Shown here: piece by piece, positions 22,269 to 23,769 of the stretch
Position numbering within the stretch: the stretch's first letter is position 1
How the letters are laid out: each line of letters begins with the position of its first letter
Assembly (NCBI GenBank): GCA_002748225.1
Contig: PDRU01000098.1
Coordinates: forward strand, 1 to 23,769
From: Spirochaetales bacterium
Lineage (GTDB): Bacteria; Spirochaetota; Spirochaetia; DSM-2461
DNA length: 23,769 bases
Reading direction: 5' to 3'
Position numbers and translations under genes: made by a program
The notes under the pieces: generated by a model
What the model was told of the DNA's origin: nothing
What the model saw: the letters and a program-made list of their open reading frames with translations, nothing else
Database searches by the model: none

Positions 22269-22727
22269 ATGAAAAAATTACGAATAATTATATGCGCTTT
22301 CCTGCTGTTTGTCTCAATCAGTTCTGTGCCGGCCCGCGATAAAGACAGTTATATCCGGGAGCTGCTGGAAATTACCGATGCCGTGCAGATGGCCGACCAG
22401 ACAATGAACTATCTGGTGGAACGGTTCAGGAACCTGGTGCCTGATGCGCCGCAGGAGTACTGGGACGCGTTTCTGGAGGAATTTGATTCCGAAGAACTGC
22501 TGGAACTCATAATTCCCATTTATGAAAGCAATTTCACCAAGGCGGAACTGATGGCTATTTTGGCATTCTACAATACTCCGGCCGGTAAAAAGCTGCTGAC
22601 CAAACAACCTCAAATTCTGGAAGAAAGCATGGAGGCGGGCCGGCAATGGGGAATGGAAACGGCCTTAAAAATACAGAAACGGCTCCAGAAAGACGGATAT
22701 CTGGAAGAAGAGCCTCCGGCTGAATAA
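22269..22727 (+). CDS. Exported DUF2059-domain protein
   Basis: This 152-residue protein has an N-terminal signal peptide, MKKLRIIICAFLLFVSISSVPA, with cleavage likely after PA (residue 22). The mature part matches the DUF2059 pattern: FTKAELMAILAFYNTPAGKK, then LLTKQPQILEESMEAGRQWG. These are helical periplasmic proteins of unknown role in Gram-negative bacteria. GGGGGA precedes ATG 22269. It is divergent from ffh (183 bp) and convergent with the transglutaminase-like gene, separated by a run of GC-rich hairpins. Confidence 0.9.
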   Translation: MKKLRIIICAFLLFVSISSVPARDKDSYIRELLEITDAVQMADQTMNYLVERFRNLVPDAPQEYWDAFLEEFDSEELLELIIPIYESNFTKAELMAILAFYNTPAGKKLLTKQPQILEESMEAGRQWGMETALKIQKRLQKDGYLEEEPPAE

Positions 22728-22827
22728 CTTCGCAGGAACGCGCGCGTTCTTACGGCGAAGTGCGGCGGCAGCCGCGTTCCGCCGGCTTGCCTGCGGCAAT
22801 TCAGCCCGGTTTCAATGGAGCCGGGCT
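22728..22827. terminator. Cluster of GC-rich hairpins in a convergent junction
   Basis: Three stems lie in series. CTTCGC/GCGAAG (22728-22760) encloses the perfect 14-nt palindrome GAACGCGCGCGTTC (22736-22749). GCGGC-GGCA-GCCGC lies at 22762-22775. AGCCCGG/CCGGGCT (22803-22827) runs into the end of the minus-strand gene. None has a U-tract, so termination, if any, would be factor-assisted or bidirectional. Confidence 0.45.
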
Positions 22828-23528
22828 CCATTCTGCCGCAATTTAACAACACGCTTGTTCACAACGCCTATCAGCAGACGGTAAAACAGCAGCTTAATGA
22901 ATCCCGGGCGGTTTTTATACTGCTCACTGCTGTAGTAAGCCATGGGCTCTTCCCATACTCCGTGGTCGTCAACAACAGCACCCATTTGTACGAATTTTTC
23001 ATTATCAAGATCCAGTTCCGCGGAGGGCTCACCATTCTCGGAGGAAACAGAAAAACCGTTTTGCCAGTTTAACAGCTCCAGCTGCTTCTTCGCGCCATTG
23101 AAGAAATCAATATCGTTTATAAAGGCGTCTATTTTCCGCCATTTACCGTCCAGAAGCACTTCTATCCAGCTGTGCGATATTTTATCCGGCATGGCCCTGT
23201 AAGCGGGGCCCTTGAACAGGCCGCGCTGAATTTCCTTTTTTATCGCGGAAAAATGAATACGGGCGGGAATATCCGCGGCCTTGCAGAGAGCCAGAAACAG
23301 CGCTGACTTGGTATTGCACTGCCCCGTTCCAAGCCGCATGGTCTCAGAGGCAGATACCAGATCGCCTTTCAGGGGATATCCAAAGAGTATGTCATCGCGG
23401 ACATACTTAAATATCTTCTGTATTTGAATTCTACGGCTCTCCACACCCGCTGTCAGTTCATTTGCTTTCTGTTGAACAGCAGGATGCTCAAAATCGGCTA
23501 ATATAATTTTTGTCATTGTTTTACTCAT
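22812..23528 (-). CDS. Transglutaminase-like (cysteine protease fold) protein
   Basis: ATG 23528 is chosen and gives 238 residues. The frame stays open to 23627, but those codons run through the terminator of the next gene. A likely catalytic triad is C71 in RLGTGQCNTKSALFLAL, H119 in ISHSWIEVLLDGKW and D134 in RKIDAFIND. This is the Cys-His-Asp pattern of the transglutaminase-like superfamily, which includes many peptidases and few true cross-linking enzymes. No signal peptide is evident from this start, so it appears cytoplasmic. The promoter candidate TTGCCA-17-TAATAA lies 7 nt from the ATG, and no Shine-Dalgarno sequence is seen. Substrate unknown. Confidence 0.85.
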   Translation of the reverse strand: MSKTMTKIILADFEHPAVQQKANELTAGVESRRIQIQKIFKYVRDDILFGYPLKGDLVSASETMRLGTGQCNTKSALFLALCKAADIPARIHFSAIKKEIQRGLFKGPAYRAMPDKISHSWIEVLLDGKWRKIDAFINDIDFFNGAKKQLELLNWQNGFSVSSENGEPSAELDLDNEKFVQMGAVVDDHGVWEEPMAYYSSEQYKNRPGFIKLLFYRLLIGVVNKRVVKLRQNGARLH

Positions 23529-23535
23529 ACATATA

Positions 23536-23564
23536 TTATTATTACAGGCTTCAGGTATTGGCAA
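23536..23564 (-). promoter_or_regulatory. Promoter candidate of the transglutaminase-like gene
   Basis: On the minus strand, TTGCCA (23564-23559), 17 bp, TAATAA (23541-23536), then 7 nt to ATG 23528. Confidence 0.45.
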
Positions 23565-23580
23565 TAAAATAAGAGCGCTG

Positions 23581-23624
23581 AAAAACAAAAAGGCCCATCC
23601 GGGAACAGCATTCCCGGATGGGCC
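23581..23624 (-). terminator. Strong intrinsic terminator of the right-edge gene
   Basis: On the minus strand, GGCCCATCCGGGAA (23624-23611), a 5-nt loop, TTCCCGGATGGGCC (23605-23592), then TTTTTGTTTTT (23591-23581). The 14-bp stem is perfect. It ends the gene whose stop lies at 23651 and acts only in the minus direction. Confidence 0.95.
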
Positions 23625-23650
23625 CAAAGAACAATCAATAAAGAAAAGTA

Positions 23651-23769
23651 CTACTTTGAAACTGCAAAGGTAAGAGTGGCCAGCTTATAATGATTCTTGC
23701 ATTTCTTGGCCAGTTCACCTTCAGCCGGAACCATAGTTGAAGCTGTAATAATCCAGGGGCCGTAATACG
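23651..23769 (-). CDS. C-terminal end of an unidentified protein (cut by the window edge)
   Basis: On the minus strand a frame is open from the right edge (first full codon at 23767) to TAG at 23653-23651, giving 38 residues: YYGPWIITASTMVPAEG, then ELAKKCKNHYKLATLTFAVSK. The terminator immediately downstream supports a true gene end. The fragment is too short to assign, and most of the protein lies outside the window. Confidence 0.65.
   Translation of the reverse strand, partial: YYGPWIITASTMVPAEGELAKKCKNHYKLATLTFAVSK

Noticed and set aside
23529..23627. N-terminal extension of the transglutaminase-like protein that looks like a signal peptide
   Set aside because: These codons are the stem and U-tract of a near-perfect terminator and overlap the promoter, so the hydrophobic stretch comes from T-rich DNA.
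1..23769. tRNA, rRNA, CRISPR array, insertion sequence, prophage, toxin-antitoxin or defence system
   Set aside because: I looked along both strands for these and saw no cloverleaf-like, repeat-spacer, transposase or integrase pattern. Nearly all space is taken by recognisable chromosomal genes.

Overview
The window looks like a piece of chromosome from a spirochaete of the Treponema/Spirochaeta type with about 50% GC. The main taxonomic marker is a core flagellin (FlaB) with a typical spirochaetal N terminus behind a near-consensus sigma-28 promoter. Several small or unassigned proteins would fit the same group. Almost everything is chromosomal housekeeping. I see no phage, transposon, CRISPR, tRNA or rRNA gene.

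Layout. (1) 1-256: the end of an AT-rich methyltransferase-like gene, then a 350-bp non-coding stretch. (2) 607-5887, plus strand: membrane pyrophosphatase hppA (reading frame disrupted near its start), a coupled unknown gene, then the aspartate-pathway pair asd-lysC. (3) 5897-7891: a small membrane protein (minus), a membrane-anchored SPFH-like protein (plus) and thiamine pyrophosphokinase (minus). (4) 7961-8981: flaB with its sigma-28 promoter, a leader hairpin carrying CsrA-type GGA motifs, and a strong terminator. (5) 9053-11854: a GH4 alpha-galactosidase and the tRNA CCA-adding/poly(A) polymerase-family enzyme. (6) 11843-13658, minus: coaD, then rpmF-acpP-rnc from its own promoter. (7) 13770-15185, plus: a Pro/Glu-rich envelope lipoprotein with a C9 tract, and a periplasmic HEAT-repeat protein. 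(8) 22085 down to 15344, minus: one long probable operon, ffh-rpsP-khpA-rimM-trmD-rplS, then a FliK-like/FlhB-tail-like pair, a degenerate HD-GYP protein, yraN and two small proteins. (9) 22269-23769: a DUF2059 periplasmic protein, a transglutaminase-like protein, and the last codons of a further minus-strand gene with a near-perfect intrinsic terminator.

How the genes work together. The long minus operon joins protein targeting (SRP), small- and large-subunit ribosome maturation and tRNA m1G37 methylation to two export-apparatus-like proteins and a probable c-di-GMP-type regulator that has lost metal ligands. CoaD makes the CoA that supplies the phosphopantetheine arm of the nearby ACP. The flaB leader suggests post-transcriptional control of flagellin by CsrA.

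Most interesting observations: the two-site CsrA-like flaB leader; five genes with promoter -10 boxes only 7-8 nt from the start codon and no well-placed Shine-Dalgarno sequence (candidate leaderless mRNAs); the hppA frame disruption; the HD-GYP protein lacking several metal ligands inside the SRP/ribosome operon; a terminator-like hairpin inside the first codons of trmD; and the C9 tract in a lipoprotein gene. All functional calls rest on reading motifs by eye. No database search was run.
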